Of a stretch of DNA of 64,000 nucleotides, positions 17,928-27,108 are shown one piece after another (within the stretch, counting starts at the first letter, position 1; each line of letters begins with the position of its first letter). The translations under genes and the position numbers were made by a program. The notes under the pieces are model-generated. The model was not told the origin of the DNA, did not search any database, and saw nothing but the letters and a program-made list of their open reading frames with translations. The stretch comes from an uncultured Alistipes sp. (lineage in GTDB: Bacteria; Bacteroidota; Bacteroidia; Bacteroidales; Rikenellaceae): positions 67,955 through 131,954 of the forward strand of contig CAJTYA010000007.1 in NCBI GenBank assembly GCA_910583985.1. The letters are read 5' to 3'.

Positions 17928-17971
17928 ACGGCCGGGGAAAACGAAAGAACGCTTTCCCCGGCCGTTTCGCG
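17928..17971. terminator. Bidirectional hairpin between converging genes
   Basis: AACGGCCGGGGAAA / TTTCCCCGGCCGTT around a short loop, between the VIT gene and the minus-strand small membrane protein. Could end transcripts from both sides; T runs are short. Confidence 0.65.
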
Positions 17972-17994
17972 TGCGCCTGCCCGAACGGGGCCGC

Positions 17995-18216
17995 TCAGGG
18001 ACGCACCGGCTTGTCTCCGCGGCTCTCGGCAATGCGGCGGCCACGCGCCTTGCCGACCATGTAGATCGTCCAGCCGATGAGGAAAACGACAGCGAAGAAT
18101 CCGAAAATCCATGCGAATACGGCTCCCAGCACCTTGATGCCGAAGAAAAGCAGGCAAAGCAGCAGCACCAGACCGATACCGCCGAGTACCATCAGAATGT
18201 TTTTAAACGTTTTCAT
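17995..18216 (-). CDS. Small two-segment membrane protein
   Basis: A 73-residue protein with hydrophobic segments at about 6-30 and 31-54, and a basic Arg/Lys-rich tail. The start at 18216 gives MKTFKNILMVLGGIGLVLLL. No known domain. Its location next to the stress-gene group may be accidental. Confidence 0.6.
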   Translation of the reverse strand: MKTFKNILMVLGGIGLVLLLCLLFFGIKVLGAVFAWIFGFFAVVFLIGWTIYMVGKARGRRIAESRGDKPVRP

Positions 18217-18618
18217 AGCCTCGATATTTTTACGATTCCGACCGTCCCGCCTCCTTTCGCAGACGCCTGCGGGCGTCCCGCGGAACGGGCGGTCGTAGAG
18301 AGTTCCCGAACAAATCGTATTCCATTTTACGGATTTTCCGCCGCCGCAGGCCCTTCGTCCGCCGCACGGAGGCAGATCGCACGGCACAAACGGGTTACGT
18401 CCCGCACGCACGGCGCGAGAGCGGCCTCCACGAGCGCAGGAACGAAACTAGCGCGGGAGGAAGGATGCGCGCGGAGCGATCTTTTGCACCGAAATTGCAC
18501 CGCTCGCCTACGCGACAGGTTTCGGACAGGAGCCTCTGCGGGCGTATGCGACGCTCACGGGGTGCCCGTCCCGAAGCCGACGAAGCGTAATTTTTCACCC
18601 TTTAAAATTTTTCAAACC
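18217..18618. other. Gene-free stretch before alpha-amylase
   Basis: About 400 bases with no supported gene. TAATTTTT near 18589-18596 resembles a -7 element but lacks the final G and has no partner. Confidence 0.4.
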
Positions 18619-20067
18619 ATGGAAAACGGTGTCATGATGCAATATTTCGAATGGAACCTGCCCAACGAAGGAAAACTGTGGACACAACTCAAGGAGGACG
18701 CCGCCCATCTGCACGAGATCGGCGTGACGGCCGTGTGGATACCGCCCGCCTACAAAGCCGACGAACAGCAGGACGAGGGGTACGCCACCTACGACCTCTA
18801 CGACCTGGGCGAGTTCGACCAGAAAGGAACCGTGCGCACCAAGTACGGGACCAAGCAGGAACTCCGGGAAGCGATCGAGGCCCTGCACGCAAACGGCATC
18901 GAGGTCTATCTGGATGCCGTGATGAACCACAAGTGCGGCGGCGACTACGACGAAAAATTCCCTGCCGTGGAAGTCGATCTCGACAACCGGAACCGGACCG
19001 TCGGCGAACCCCGCGAAATAGAAGCCGCCACGGGGTACGAATTCAAGGGCCGGGGCTCGAAATACTCGGATTTCAAATACCACTGGTACCATTTCTCCGG
19101 GATCAGCAAGCCCGAAAACCCGGACTCGGCCGAACATATTTTCCGAATCCTCGGCGAAGGCAAGTCATGGAGCGAAGGCGTGGACGGCGAGAACGGCAAT
19201 TACGACTATCTGCTGGGCAACGACCTCGATCTGGATCATCCCGAAGTGATCCAAGACCTGCTCCGCTGGGGCATGTGGGTAGCCGGAGAGCTGAACCTCG
19301 ACGGCATGCGGCTCGACGCGATCAAACACATGAAAGACCTGTTCATCAAACAATTCATCGAAACGGTCCGGGCCAGCCGCGGCAACGGTTTCTTCTTCGT
19401 GGGCGAATACTGGAACCAAGACTTCGACTCGCTGGAAAACTACCTCGACACGGTGGGCAAGGAGCTCCACCTGTTCGACGTGCCGCTGCACTTCAAGCTC
19501 TTCGAGGCGTCGCAGAAAGGACGCGACTACGACCTGACCGATCTGCCGAACGACACGCTGACGGTGCGTTATCCGCAGAATGCCGTGACGTTCGTCGACA
19601 ACCACGACTCGCAGCACGGCAGTTCGCTCGAATCGCAGATCAAGGACTGGTTCAAACCGCAGGCCTACGGCCTGATCCTGCTCATGGAGAAAGGCTATCC
19701 CTGCCTCTTCTACGGCGACTATTACGGAACCGGGGGCAAGGCGTCGCCGCACCGAGCGATTCTCGACATTCTGCTGGATGCGCGCCGGCGCTACGCCTAC
19801 GGGGAACAGAACCTCTATTTCGACCATCCCAACACCGTGGGACTCGTCCGCCGGGGCGATGCCGAGCACCCCGGATCGGGTCTGGCCCTGCTGCTCTCGA
19901 CGGGCGAGGACGGTTGCAAGGAGATGTTCGTGGGCGAAGAACGCAAGGGACGCCTCTGGCGCGAAATCACCGGCTGCACCGACGAAACGGTCACCGTCGG
20001 CGAGGACGGCAAGGCGATGTTCCGCGTCTGCGGCGGCAAGCTGGCCGTCTGGGTACAACAGGACTGA
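18619..20067 (+). CDS. Cytoplasmic alpha-amylase (GH13)
   Basis: A 482-residue GH13 enzyme that cleaves alpha-1,4-glucan. There is no signal peptide: the chain starts directly at the first barrel strand (MENGVMMQYFEWNLP). This matches the GH13_5-type intracellular/liquefying amylases such as E. coli AmyA. Catalytic residues are visible: Asp233 in LDGMRLDAIKH (nucleophile), Glu263 in FFVGEYW (acid/base), Asp330 in FVDNHDSQ. Conserved YLDAVMNHK is present before them. The ATG at 18619 is set by the family start. Likely role: use of internal glycogen or imported maltodextrin. Confidence 0.93.
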   Translation: MENGVMMQYFEWNLPNEGKLWTQLKEDAAHLHEIGVTAVWIPPAYKADEQQDEGYATYDLYDLGEFDQKGTVRTKYGTKQELREAIEALHANGIEVYLDAVMNHKCGGDYDEKFPAVEVDLDNRNRTVGEPREIEAATGYEFKGRGSKYSDFKYHWYHFSGISKPENPDSAEHIFRILGEGKSWSEGVDGENGNYDYLLGNDLDLDHPEVIQDLLRWGMWVAGELNLDGMRLDAIKHMKDLFIKQFIETVRASRGNGFFFVGEYWNQDFDSLENYLDTVGKELHLFDVPLHFKLFEASQKGRDYDLTDLPNDTLTVRYPQNAVTFVDNHDSQHGSSLESQIKDWFKPQAYGLILLMEKGYPCLFYGDYYGTGGKASPHRAILDILLDARRRYAYGEQNLYFDHPNTVGLVRRGDAEHPGSGLALLLSTGEDGCKEMFVGEERKGRLWREITGCTDETVTVGEDGKAMFRVCGGKLAVWVQQD

Positions 20068-20130
20068 TCCGGCCCGGCCGAACGGCCTCCGGGCTGGCGA
20101 CGACCTCCGGAGCCTCGGTAAAAAACGCCC

Positions 20131-20173
20131 GCCCCTCGTCGGATCGTTTACCGACGAGGGGCGAGGCATTTTT
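20131..20173 (+). terminator. Intrinsic terminator after alpha-amylase
   Basis: GCCCCTCGTCGG / CCGACGAGGGGC hairpin, followed after a few bases by five T. Confidence 0.75.
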
Positions 20174-20481
20174 CGCTCCGGCCACGGCACGCTCCGGCCC
20201 CGACAGGTTCTTTTCCGGAGTCGGACCCGACACCGCGAACGGTCCGCGCTCGCGAGGCGCTCCGTCTTCGCTCCTCGAACGCAGGAGGTGCTCTCCCCTC
20301 CACCGGAAAGACACGCGGGCCGACGTTCGGGACTTTCCCCTCCGCAGCCTTCCGTATGCGATGAGGCCACCGGGATGCGCCGAGCGTCGCGCCACCGAAC
20401 GATTTCGGACAGGAAACACGCCGATTTGTCACCGGATTTTTTTACCTTCGGGCTGTATTGACTCCTAAAACCTTACGAACG
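20174..20481. other. Gene-free stretch before the nuclease gene
   Basis: About 310 bases, no supported gene. The T-rich run around 20437-20443 may belong to the promoter of the next gene. Confidence 0.4.
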
Positions 20482-21264
20482 ATGAGAAAGACGAACCGGA
20501 TGATACGGGCCATCGCGCTGACAATTGCGCTCGGATGGACGACGGAAATGTACGGATGGGGGCGGACAGGCCACGACGCGGTGGCCTATATCGCCGAATG
20601 CAACCTCTCTCCGAAAGCGAAAAAACGCGTGGAGCGCTATCTGGGGCATTCGATCGTTTACTACGCCTCGTGGATGGACGAATACCGCCGGTCGCCGGGT
20701 TACGCCCACACGACGCATTGGCACATGGCCCCCGTGGACGAAGACCTGTATTATACCGAACAGGTGCGGAGCTCCAAGGGCGACGCGGTGGGCGAACTCG
20801 AAAACGCCATCGCCGCGCTGCGCGACTACCGGCATGCGGACGACTCGACGGTCGCGGCCAACCTCCGCTACATCATCCATTTGGTCGGCGACATGCACTG
20901 TCCCGCCCACGTAGCCTTTCCCGACACGGAACTGTGGTACGAGGTGACGTTCAACGACAAAAAACGCGGCTATCACAGCGTTTGGGATTCGGGCATCATC
21001 GAGGCGCAGCACAAATGGCACTATACCGAATGGCAGCAGCAGTTGGACCGTTGCACGAAAAAGCAGAAGCGCGAAATCATGGCGGGAACGCCCCGCGACT
21101 GGTTCCACCAAACCGCCGTCGACTGCCGGGACATCTACGAAATGGCGCCTGAGGGCGCCGCGCTGGGACGGGATTTCCTCAACGAGGCCGCCCCGCGGGC
21201 CGAACGGCAGATTCTCAAGGCGGGCTACCGTCTGGCCAAAGTGCTCAACGAGCTTTTCGGATAG
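20482..21264 (+). CDS. S1/P1-type secreted nuclease
   Basis: A 260-residue zinc nuclease of the S1/P1 family, which degrades single-stranded DNA and RNA, probably in the periplasm. A signal peptide ends before YGWGRTGH; after cleavage the Trp would be the first residue, as needed for zinc binding. Other ligands are visible: Asp in SWMDEYR, His in THWHM, HLVGDMHCPAH (two His and one Asp), and HSVWDSGI (His and Asp). All nine family ligands appear present. The upstream ATG is used; a second ATG six codons later would give a shorter signal peptide. Confidence 0.9.
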   Translation: MRKTNRMIRAIALTIALGWTTEMYGWGRTGHDAVAYIAECNLSPKAKKRVERYLGHSIVYYASWMDEYRRSPGYAHTTHWHMAPVDEDLYYTEQVRSSKGDAVGELENAIAALRDYRHADDSTVAANLRYIIHLVGDMHCPAHVAFPDTELWYEVTFNDKKRGYHSVWDSGIIEAQHKWHYTEWQQQLDRCTKKQKREIMAGTPRDWFHQTAVDCRDIYEMAPEGAALGRDFLNEAAPRAERQILKAGYRLAKVLNELFG

Positions 21265-21660
21265 AAAGATCGGACCCCGAAGGACGCTTTCAGCCGGCAC
21301 CGCAACCGAAAGTGTCTTCCGAGCCTCGTCCTTTTCCCGTTTTCCGGCAAGCCAGTGGTGTCTTGCGGCGAGGCCAAACGCATCCGTCGATGCGGCTGTC
21401 GTCTCTCCCGGACCGATTTGTCGCCGTCGGTATGGCAGAATAACCGGATGCGGGAAAAATTCTTACGGCGAAAGCATGCTGCGGAACTGCCGCACACCGC
21501 CATCCTCCCGCCGAAAGGGGGCCTGAGAACAGGAAACGTCCCGGCAATCGACAGACGGGACGGGACTTTTCCGCTTCGGATCGTCGAAACCGAAAACCTT
21601 TCATCCCCACCCGGACATAACCCGAACAAATACTTTCCATACCCGGACAAACACCGAACG
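21265..21660. other. Gene-free stretch
   Basis: About 400 bases between two plus-strand genes; no gene, terminator or repeat supported. Confidence 0.4.
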
Positions 21661-23589
21661 ATGAACCGAACGACGACTTTTCTCTGCCTGCTGGGCGGAC
21701 TGCTTCTGACGAGCTGCCTCCCCTCCCCGGCCGTTGCCCCGGCCGATCCCGAATTCAAAACGATCCTGCGCCTCTGGCCCGACCATCACAAAGACACGCT
21801 GCTGCTCGAAGAGTTGCTCGAAGCCGTCGCAAAATACCCCGACGCCTGCGACGAGGTATGGTTCTGCATGGAGTTCGAAACGCTGTCCGAGGAGGCGCAC
21901 CGGCAGTCGGCCCGCGCCATGAAACGTGCCGCCGAACGGATGCGCGGGCTCGGCGTCGAGGTGTCGGTACAGGGCATCACGATCGGACACGGAGACGATT
22001 TCGAATCGGGCACGGAGAACGACGCCCTCAAACCGACATGGGGAACGATGGTTGATGCGTGGGGCCGTCGGGCGCAAACCGGCCATTGTCCGAGGCAAAA
22101 GGCTTTTCTCGACTACCTGAGCCGAGTCTACGGAATGTATGCGGAAGCCTGTCGCCCGGCCTGCGTCTGGTTGGACGACGATCTGCGCGTCACGCACCAT
22201 GCCCCGGCCCGTTCGATCTGTTTCTGCGACACCTGTCTCACGGCGTTCAATGCGCGCCACGGCAGCGAATGGACCCGCGAAAGTCTGGCTCAGGCCCTCG
22301 ACCGAAACGAAGGGAACGGAGAGCTGCGCCGGGCATGGATCGCCTTTTCGCAAGAGGGCTTGGCCGGAGTGGCGCGAACCGTCGCCCGCAGCGTGCACAG
22401 CGTCTCGCCGACCACCCGGATGGGCCTGCAACACGCCAATTTCCACCGGCAATTGGAGGAAGGACGGGACTGGAACCCCATATTCGATGCGATGGAGCAA
22501 GAAACGGGACTGGCTCCGGCCTCGCGTCCGGGGAACGGCTTCTACAACGACCACGCACCGAGGGAGATGCTCACGAAAGGCTACGACATGGCCCGCCAGA
22601 TCCGGCGGCTGAAGCCGTCCGTCAGGGAAATCGCCGCGGAAGTCGAAGGCTACCGGCACTGCGCCACAGGCAAGTCGGCCCGCGGGCTTTGCGTGGAATC
22701 GCACCTCTATCTGGCGATGGGCGCCACGCAGCTCTCCTATGCGATTCTGTGCGCCGCGTCGGAACCGATGGAGTGGTACGCCGACAACTACCTGAAAGCC
22801 CTGTCCCAGTGGCGTCCCTATCTCGAAGAATATGCGGCATTCAACCGCGGGACGGAACCGGGCGGGATCGACCCGTACATAAGCCCCCTTCACGCGTTGC
22901 GCAACATGGAGGCCGGCGAACCTTCGTGGGGCTGGAGCACGACGGGCGCAGGCGACTACGCGTTCGGGCTCGTGCCGCTGGGCCTGCCGTTCTGCCCGGA
23001 CGGACACCGCTCCTCGGTGCTCATGATGGACGGCCTCGCCGTCGAGGGACTCGGCAGGGACGAGGCCGTGCGGTTGTTCCGCACACGGGGCATTCTGCTC
23101 GACCGGGGAGCGTGGGAATGGGTCCGCCGGCGACGGATCGACACGCTGCTGCAAGAGATTCCCGTACCGGACGGACTTTCGGCCCTGCGATGCCTGCGCT
23201 CCGGGGAAGGCAGCCGCATCGCCGTCGTACCGGCCTACAACGCCGACCGGAGCAATGCGCAGAGGCTCGATCTGCTGCGCATCGCGGACTGGGCGGCCCA
23301 AGAAAGCCTTCCGGTCCTCATGGAGACGATGGCGCAGGCGGTCCTCGTGCCGAGGGTGGATTCGGCCGGACGTCTGCGCTCGGTCATGCTGCTCAATTGC
23401 AGCATTTCGCCTCAGGATTCCATCCGGCTCCGTCTGAGGGGATGCGCCCCGGAATCGAAGCCCGTTTTCGTCTGGAAACGGGCAGGTCGAAAAGACGAAA
23501 AGCTCCCGGCCCGGTTCGACGGTACGGACGCCCTCGTCGTCGTACCGTCGCCGGAGGGATGGAACACCGGATGGTTAGCCGTCGAGTAG
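21661..23589 (+). CDS. Lipoprotein resembling a glycoside hydrolase (TIM-barrel type)
   Basis: A 642-residue lipoprotein (lipobox LTSC after LLGGLLL). The N-terminal 350 residues look like a TIM barrel: YPDACDEVWFCMEFETLSEE, then GVEVSVQGIT, then ACVWLDDDLRV, and CFCDTCLTAFNARHG. The pattern of a Cys-rich loop (FCDTCL) after an acidic strand resembles GH42-like or related putative glycosidases of Bacteroidetes. LDDDLR and EVEGYRH hold candidate catalytic acids. The C-terminal part is beta-rich. I cannot name the family with certainty or the substrate. No susC/susD pair is nearby. Confidence 0.6.
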   Translation: MNRTTTFLCLLGGLLLTSCLPSPAVAPADPEFKTILRLWPDHHKDTLLLEELLEAVAKYPDACDEVWFCMEFETLSEEAHRQSARAMKRAAERMRGLGVEVSVQGITIGHGDDFESGTENDALKPTWGTMVDAWGRRAQTGHCPRQKAFLDYLSRVYGMYAEACRPACVWLDDDLRVTHHAPARSICFCDTCLTAFNARHGSEWTRESLAQALDRNEGNGELRRAWIAFSQEGLAGVARTVARSVHSVSPTTRMGLQHANFHRQLEEGRDWNPIFDAMEQETGLAPASRPGNGFYNDHAPREMLTKGYDMARQIRRLKPSVREIAAEVEGYRHCATGKSARGLCVESHLYLAMGATQLSYAILCAASEPMEWYADNYLKALSQWRPYLEEYAAFNRGTEPGGIDPYISPLHALRNMEAGEPSWGWSTTGAGDYAFGLVPLGLPFCPDGHRSSVLMMDGLAVEGLGRDEAVRLFRTRGILLDRGAWEWVRRRRIDTLLQEIPVPDGLSALRCLRSGEGSRIAVVPAYNADRSNAQRLDLLRIADWAAQESLPVLMETMAQAVLVPRVDSAGRLRSVMLLNCSISPQDSIRLRLRGCAPESKPVFVWKRAGRKDEKLPARFDGTDALVVVPSPEGWNTGWLAVE

Positions 23590-23876
23590 GCGAACGGATG
23601 CTCGGAAGCCGCGTTTCGAAACCGGCATATATTCGAGGTCTCCGTCGCGCACGGCCAAAGACTCCGCATCCGAATCGCCCCGTGGGGACGGAAAACCGGA
23701 CAGCCGGAAGCATCCTTCGGAGAAATAGGATCGAGGTCGAATAAACGGGGACCTTTTCCGAGCATGACCTGCCGTTCTTCCGGGAACCGCATGCCGAGTT
23801 CGAAAAGGAGCGGCAAAGATTCGGCCGTCGGTCCGGACGATTTTTCAGCGATGCGAAGTCCGGAAGACTTCGCAGA
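23590..23876. other. Convergent gene-free stretch
   Basis: About 290 bases between the lipoprotein gene and the cysK terminator. Nothing recognised. Confidence 0.4.
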
Positions 23877-23918
23877 AAACAGGGAGCGGGACACGATACG
23901 TGTCCCGCTCCCTGTTTT
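23877..23918 (-). terminator. Strong intrinsic terminator after cysK
   Basis: AAACAGGGAGCGGGACAC / GTGTCCCGCTCCCTGTTT forms an 18-bp perfect stem with a 5-base loop, 11 bases beyond the cysK stop codon. Likely works in both directions. Confidence 0.88.
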
Positions 23919-23929
23919 ATCGTCATATC

Positions 23930-24877
23930 CTAAAGCGGATATTCGTCGAACGCGTAGAGTACGGTGGACAAATAGCGTTCGCCCGTATCGGGCAAGACAA
24001 CGACGATATTTTTGCCCGTATTCTCCGGCCGTCGGGCTATTTCCGCCGCCGCGTGAACGGCTGCCGCCGACGATATGCCGACCAACAGTCCTTCGGTCGA
24101 GGCCAGTTGCCGACCGGTACGGATCGCGTCGTCGTTGCCGACCCCGACGATACCGTCCACGACCGAGGCGTCGAAATTGTCGGGCACGAAGCCGGCGCCG
24201 ATGCCCTGTATTTTATGGGGCCCCGGCATGCCTCCCGACAGAACGGGCGAGGCAGCCGGTTCGACGGCGAACACTTTCACGTTCGGATTCAGCTCTTTGA
24301 GCCGACGACCGGTGCCGCTAACCGTTCCTCCCGTGCCCACGCCGGCGACCAATATATCGACTTGCCCGTCCGTGTCGCGCCATATCTCTTCGGCGGTCGT
24401 TTTTTCATGAATACGGGGATTGGCCGGATTGGAGAACTGTTGCAGGATCACCGCTCCCGGAATCGCATCGCGAAGCGCTTCGGCCCGTGCAAGAGCTCCT
24501 TTCATCCCCTCCGCTCCGGGCGTCAGTTCCAAAGAAGCTCCGAGCGCTTTGAGCAGACTGCGACGCTCCATGCTCATCGTATCGGGCATCGTCAGAATCA
24601 GTTTGTATCCCTTGATCGCCGCGACGCCGGCCAAACCGATGCCCGTATTTCCGCTAGTGGGTTCGATGAGGGTGGCTCCGGGCGAGAGAATGCCTTTTTC
24701 TTCGGCGTCTTCTATCATCGCCAGAGCGATCCGGTCCTTGACGCTTCCCAGCGGGTTGAAATATTCCAATTTACCGAACAGGCGGCCGCGCAAGGCATGC
24801 AGGCGGCCGTAGGCTCCGAGCTCCAACAAGGGAGTATTACCGATCAGGTCGGTCAGTTTTTTCGCAATTTTCGTCAT
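23930..24877 (-). CDS. cysK: Cysteine synthase A (O-acetylserine sulfhydrylase)
   Basis: A 315-residue PLP enzyme making cysteine from O-acetylserine and sulfide. The PLP lysine is Lys47 in NPLGSVKDR. Substrate loop PTSGNTGIGL and phosphate-binding GVGTGGTVSGTG are present. Length is standard. It follows metY on the same strand after 119 bases, placing both sulfhydrylation routes together. A short inverted repeat, CGGTCGTTC / GAACGACCG (24928-24948), lies in between. Confidence 0.94.
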   Translation of the reverse strand: MTKIAKKLTDLIGNTPLLELGAYGRLHALRGRLFGKLEYFNPLGSVKDRIALAMIEDAEEKGILSPGATLIEPTSGNTGIGLAGVAAIKGYKLILTMPDTMSMERRSLLKALGASLELTPGAEGMKGALARAEALRDAIPGAVILQQFSNPANPRIHEKTTAEEIWRDTDGQVDILVAGVGTGGTVSGTGRRLKELNPNVKVFAVEPAASPVLSGGMPGPHKIQGIGAGFVPDNFDASVVDGIVGVGNDDAIRTGRQLASTEGLLVGISSAAAVHAAAEIARRPENTGKNIVVVLPDTGERYLSTVLYAFDEYPL

Positions 24878-24996
24878 GATCGAAATTGTTTTTGTTTAAA
24901 AGAAGGCAGCACTCGCCGGCATGTTATCGGTCGTTCCGGGAACGACCGGTGAATGTCACAGCGGACGCTACGGATTCGTTTCGAATTTTTCCTTTT

Positions 24997-26295
24997 CTAT
25001 TCCTTCGCCCCGATTTTCCCGAAAGCCTGTTCCAAATCGGCCAACAGGTCGTCGATGTGTTCCGTGCCGATCGACAGGCGTATCGTGCCGGGCGCAATGC
25101 CCTGTTTGCGCAACTCCTGTTCGGTGAGCTGAGAGTGCGTCGTCGTCGCCGGATGGATGACCAGCGATTTGACGTCGGCCACGTTGGCCAGCAACGAGAA
25201 AATCTCCAGACTGTCGATGAACCGGTGCGCCGCCTCGACGCCGCCCCGGATTTCGAACGTAAAGATCGAACCGGCTCCGTTCGGGAAATACCGCTCGTAG
25301 AGTCCGTGATCCGGACGATCTTCCAGTGCAGGATGATTGACCCGTACCACTTCGGGACGGCTCTTAAGATAATCCACCACCTTGAGCGCATTGGCCACAT
25401 GCCGTTCTACGCGCAGCGAGAGCGTTTCCAGTCCTTGCAACAGGATGAATGCATTGAACGGACTGATCGAAGAGCCCGTATCGCGCAACAACGTGGCCCG
25501 GATGCGGACGGCGTAAGCGGCCGCTCCGGCGGCTTCGACGAAACGCACGCCGTGGTAGCTCGGATCGGGTTCAGTGAGCTGAGGAAATTTTCCCGAAGCC
25601 GCCCAGTCGAACCGGCCGGAATCCACGATGACGCCGCCCAACGACGAACCGTGCCCGCCGATGAACTTCGTCGCCGAATGTACGACGATGTCGGCCCCGT
25701 ACTCGATGGGACGGATCAGATAGGGCGTGCCGAACGTATTATCGACGATCAACGGAATACCGTGCCGGTGAGCGATCGCAGCGACGGCTTCGATGTCGAT
25801 GATATTCGAGTTGGGATTGCCCAAGGTCTCGATGAACAGCGCCTTGGTTTCGGGCCGGATCGCCCTTTCGAAGTCGAGCGGGTCGGACGGATCGACGAAC
25901 GAAGCCGTCACGCCGTAGGCGGGAAGCGTATGCGCCAGCAGGTTGTAGGTTCCGCCGTAGATGGTTTCGGCCGCCACGATATGGTCGCCCGAACGGGTGA
26001 TGTTCTCCAACGCATAGGTAATAGCCGCCGCACCCGACGCGACGGCCAAGCCGGCGACGCCGCCTTCCAGCGCAGCCACGCGTTCTTCGAAGACGCCTTG
26101 CGTGGAATTGGTCAGCCGTCCGTAGATATTTCCGGCATCGGCCAACCCGAAGCGGGCCGCCGCATGGGCCGAATTGCGGAACACGTAAGAAGTCGTCTGG
26201 TAAATCGGTACGGCCCGTGCGTCGGTCGCCGGATCGGGCTGTTCCTGCCCTACGTGAATCTGCAATGTTTCGAAGTGTAATTTTTTTCTTTCCAT
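24997..26295 (-). CDS. metY: O-acetylhomoserine aminocarboxypropyltransferase (sulfhydrylase)
   Basis: A 432-residue Cys/Met-metabolism PLP enzyme that makes homocysteine from O-acetylhomoserine and sulfide. The length and opening ETLQIHVGQEQPDPATDARA are typical of MetY rather than of the shorter MetB/MetC. The PLP lysine is Lys210 in HSATKFIGGHG. YGRLTNSTQ and the C-terminal RLSIGTEHIDDL motif support the family. It is divergent from an Lrp/AsnC gene, with 171 AT-rich bases between, and is followed by cysK. Confidence 0.93.
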   Translation of the reverse strand: MERKKLHFETLQIHVGQEQPDPATDARAVPIYQTTSYVFRNSAHAAARFGLADAGNIYGRLTNSTQGVFEERVAALEGGVAGLAVASGAAAITYALENITRSGDHIVAAETIYGGTYNLLAHTLPAYGVTASFVDPSDPLDFERAIRPETKALFIETLGNPNSNIIDIEAVAAIAHRHGIPLIVDNTFGTPYLIRPIEYGADIVVHSATKFIGGHGSSLGGVIVDSGRFDWAASGKFPQLTEPDPSYHGVRFVEAAGAAAYAVRIRATLLRDTGSSISPFNAFILLQGLETLSLRVERHVANALKVVDYLKSRPEVVRVNHPALEDRPDHGLYERYFPNGAGSIFTFEIRGGVEAAHRFIDSLEIFSLLANVADVKSLVIHPATTTHSQLTEQELRKQGIAPGTIRLSIGTEHIDDLLADLEQAFGKIGAKE

Positions 26296-26333
26296 ATTCG
26301 ATCTGTTTCGTTCGTCATTCGACTATTTTCCGA

Positions 26334-26364
26334 CAAAACTACCGTCAAAGGAAAAATAATACAA
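26334..26364 (-). promoter_or_regulatory. Putative promoter for metY
   Basis: Minus-strand TAGTTTTG (26341-26334) matches TAnnTTTG; a TTG lies 20 bases upstream (26364-26362). The region up to the lrp start is rich in A tracts, which suits Lrp-family binding. Confidence 0.6.
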
Positions 26365-26466
26365 CAAATTTCCAAAATACAGAAAATACAACTATTTTTA
26401 CACTTCAAAATAAAACAAACATTCAGAAATCCATATCCAAACCGTCTACCGAAAGAATTTTATTCC

Positions 26467-26928
26467 ATGGACACGCTCGACCGAAAAGATTTGCAGATTC
26501 TCCGCATCTTGCAGGAAAACTCCCGACTGACGACCAAAGAGCTCGCCGCACGGGTCCATCTCTCGACGACCCCGGTTTTCGAACGACTCAAACGACTCGA
26601 AAACGAAGGCTACATCAAACGGTACGTCGCCGTACTGGACGCGGAAAAACTGAACCGGGGATTCGTCGTTTTTTGCAGCGTGAAGCTCCGGCGCCTCAAT
26701 TACGACATCGCATCCGCTTTCGCGCAAACCGTCCGGCAAATTCCCGAAGTAACCGAATGTTACAACGTTTCGGGAGAATACGACTATCTGCTCAAGATCC
26801 ATGCGCCCGATATGAAATATTATCAAGAGTTCACGCTCAACGTATTGGGACGGATCGAGAGTCTGGGTTCTCTGACCAGCACGTTCGTGATGGACGAAAT
26901 CAAGCACGAGTACGGAGTCCCGCTCTGA
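26467..26928 (+). CDS. Lrp/AsnC-family transcriptional regulator
   Basis: A 153-residue regulator. Residues 1-60 are the winged helix-turn-helix (DLQILRILQENSRLTTKELA, then LSTTPVFERLKRLENEGYI). Residues about 68-150 form the ligand-binding RAM domain, with the typical VTECYNVSGEYDYLLKI. It is divergent from metY, so control of metY and cysK by an amino acid is a reasonable inference. The family often also controls itself. Confidence 0.92.
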   Translation: MDTLDRKDLQILRILQENSRLTTKELAARVHLSTTPVFERLKRLENEGYIKRYVAVLDAEKLNRGFVVFCSVKLRRLNYDIASAFAQTVRQIPEVTECYNVSGEYDYLLKIHAPDMKYYQEFTLNVLGRIESLGSLTSTFVMDEIKHEYGVPL

Positions 26929-26948
26929 AACGGGATTCCGTACTCGTG
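26905..26948. terminator. Long hairpin spanning the lrp stop codon
   Basis: CACGAGTACGGAGTCCCG (26905-26922) pairs with CGGGATTCCGTACTCGTG (26931-26948), 17 of 18 positions, with the stop codon in the 8-base loop. No T run follows, so it may be a terminator helper or an RNA-stabilising end rather than a classic terminator. Confidence 0.6.
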
Positions 26949-27108
26949 CCCGCAGGTCGTTTATATATTCCCGCGACTCGGATTCCGCGGCATGTCGGAT
27001 TCCGAAGACGAAAAACGGGGAAAGGAAACAGGATGTTTCCGTCGATTCGAGACAGCTCCGGCCGCCCTTCCGTCGGAAAGGCGGCCGGAATGCCGAAAAG
27101 CGGAACCC

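Noticed and set aside
24928..24948. Inverted repeat between metY and cysK as a terminator
   Set aside because: The stem is short (9 bp) and no T run follows on the minus strand; left as a possible protein-binding site only.
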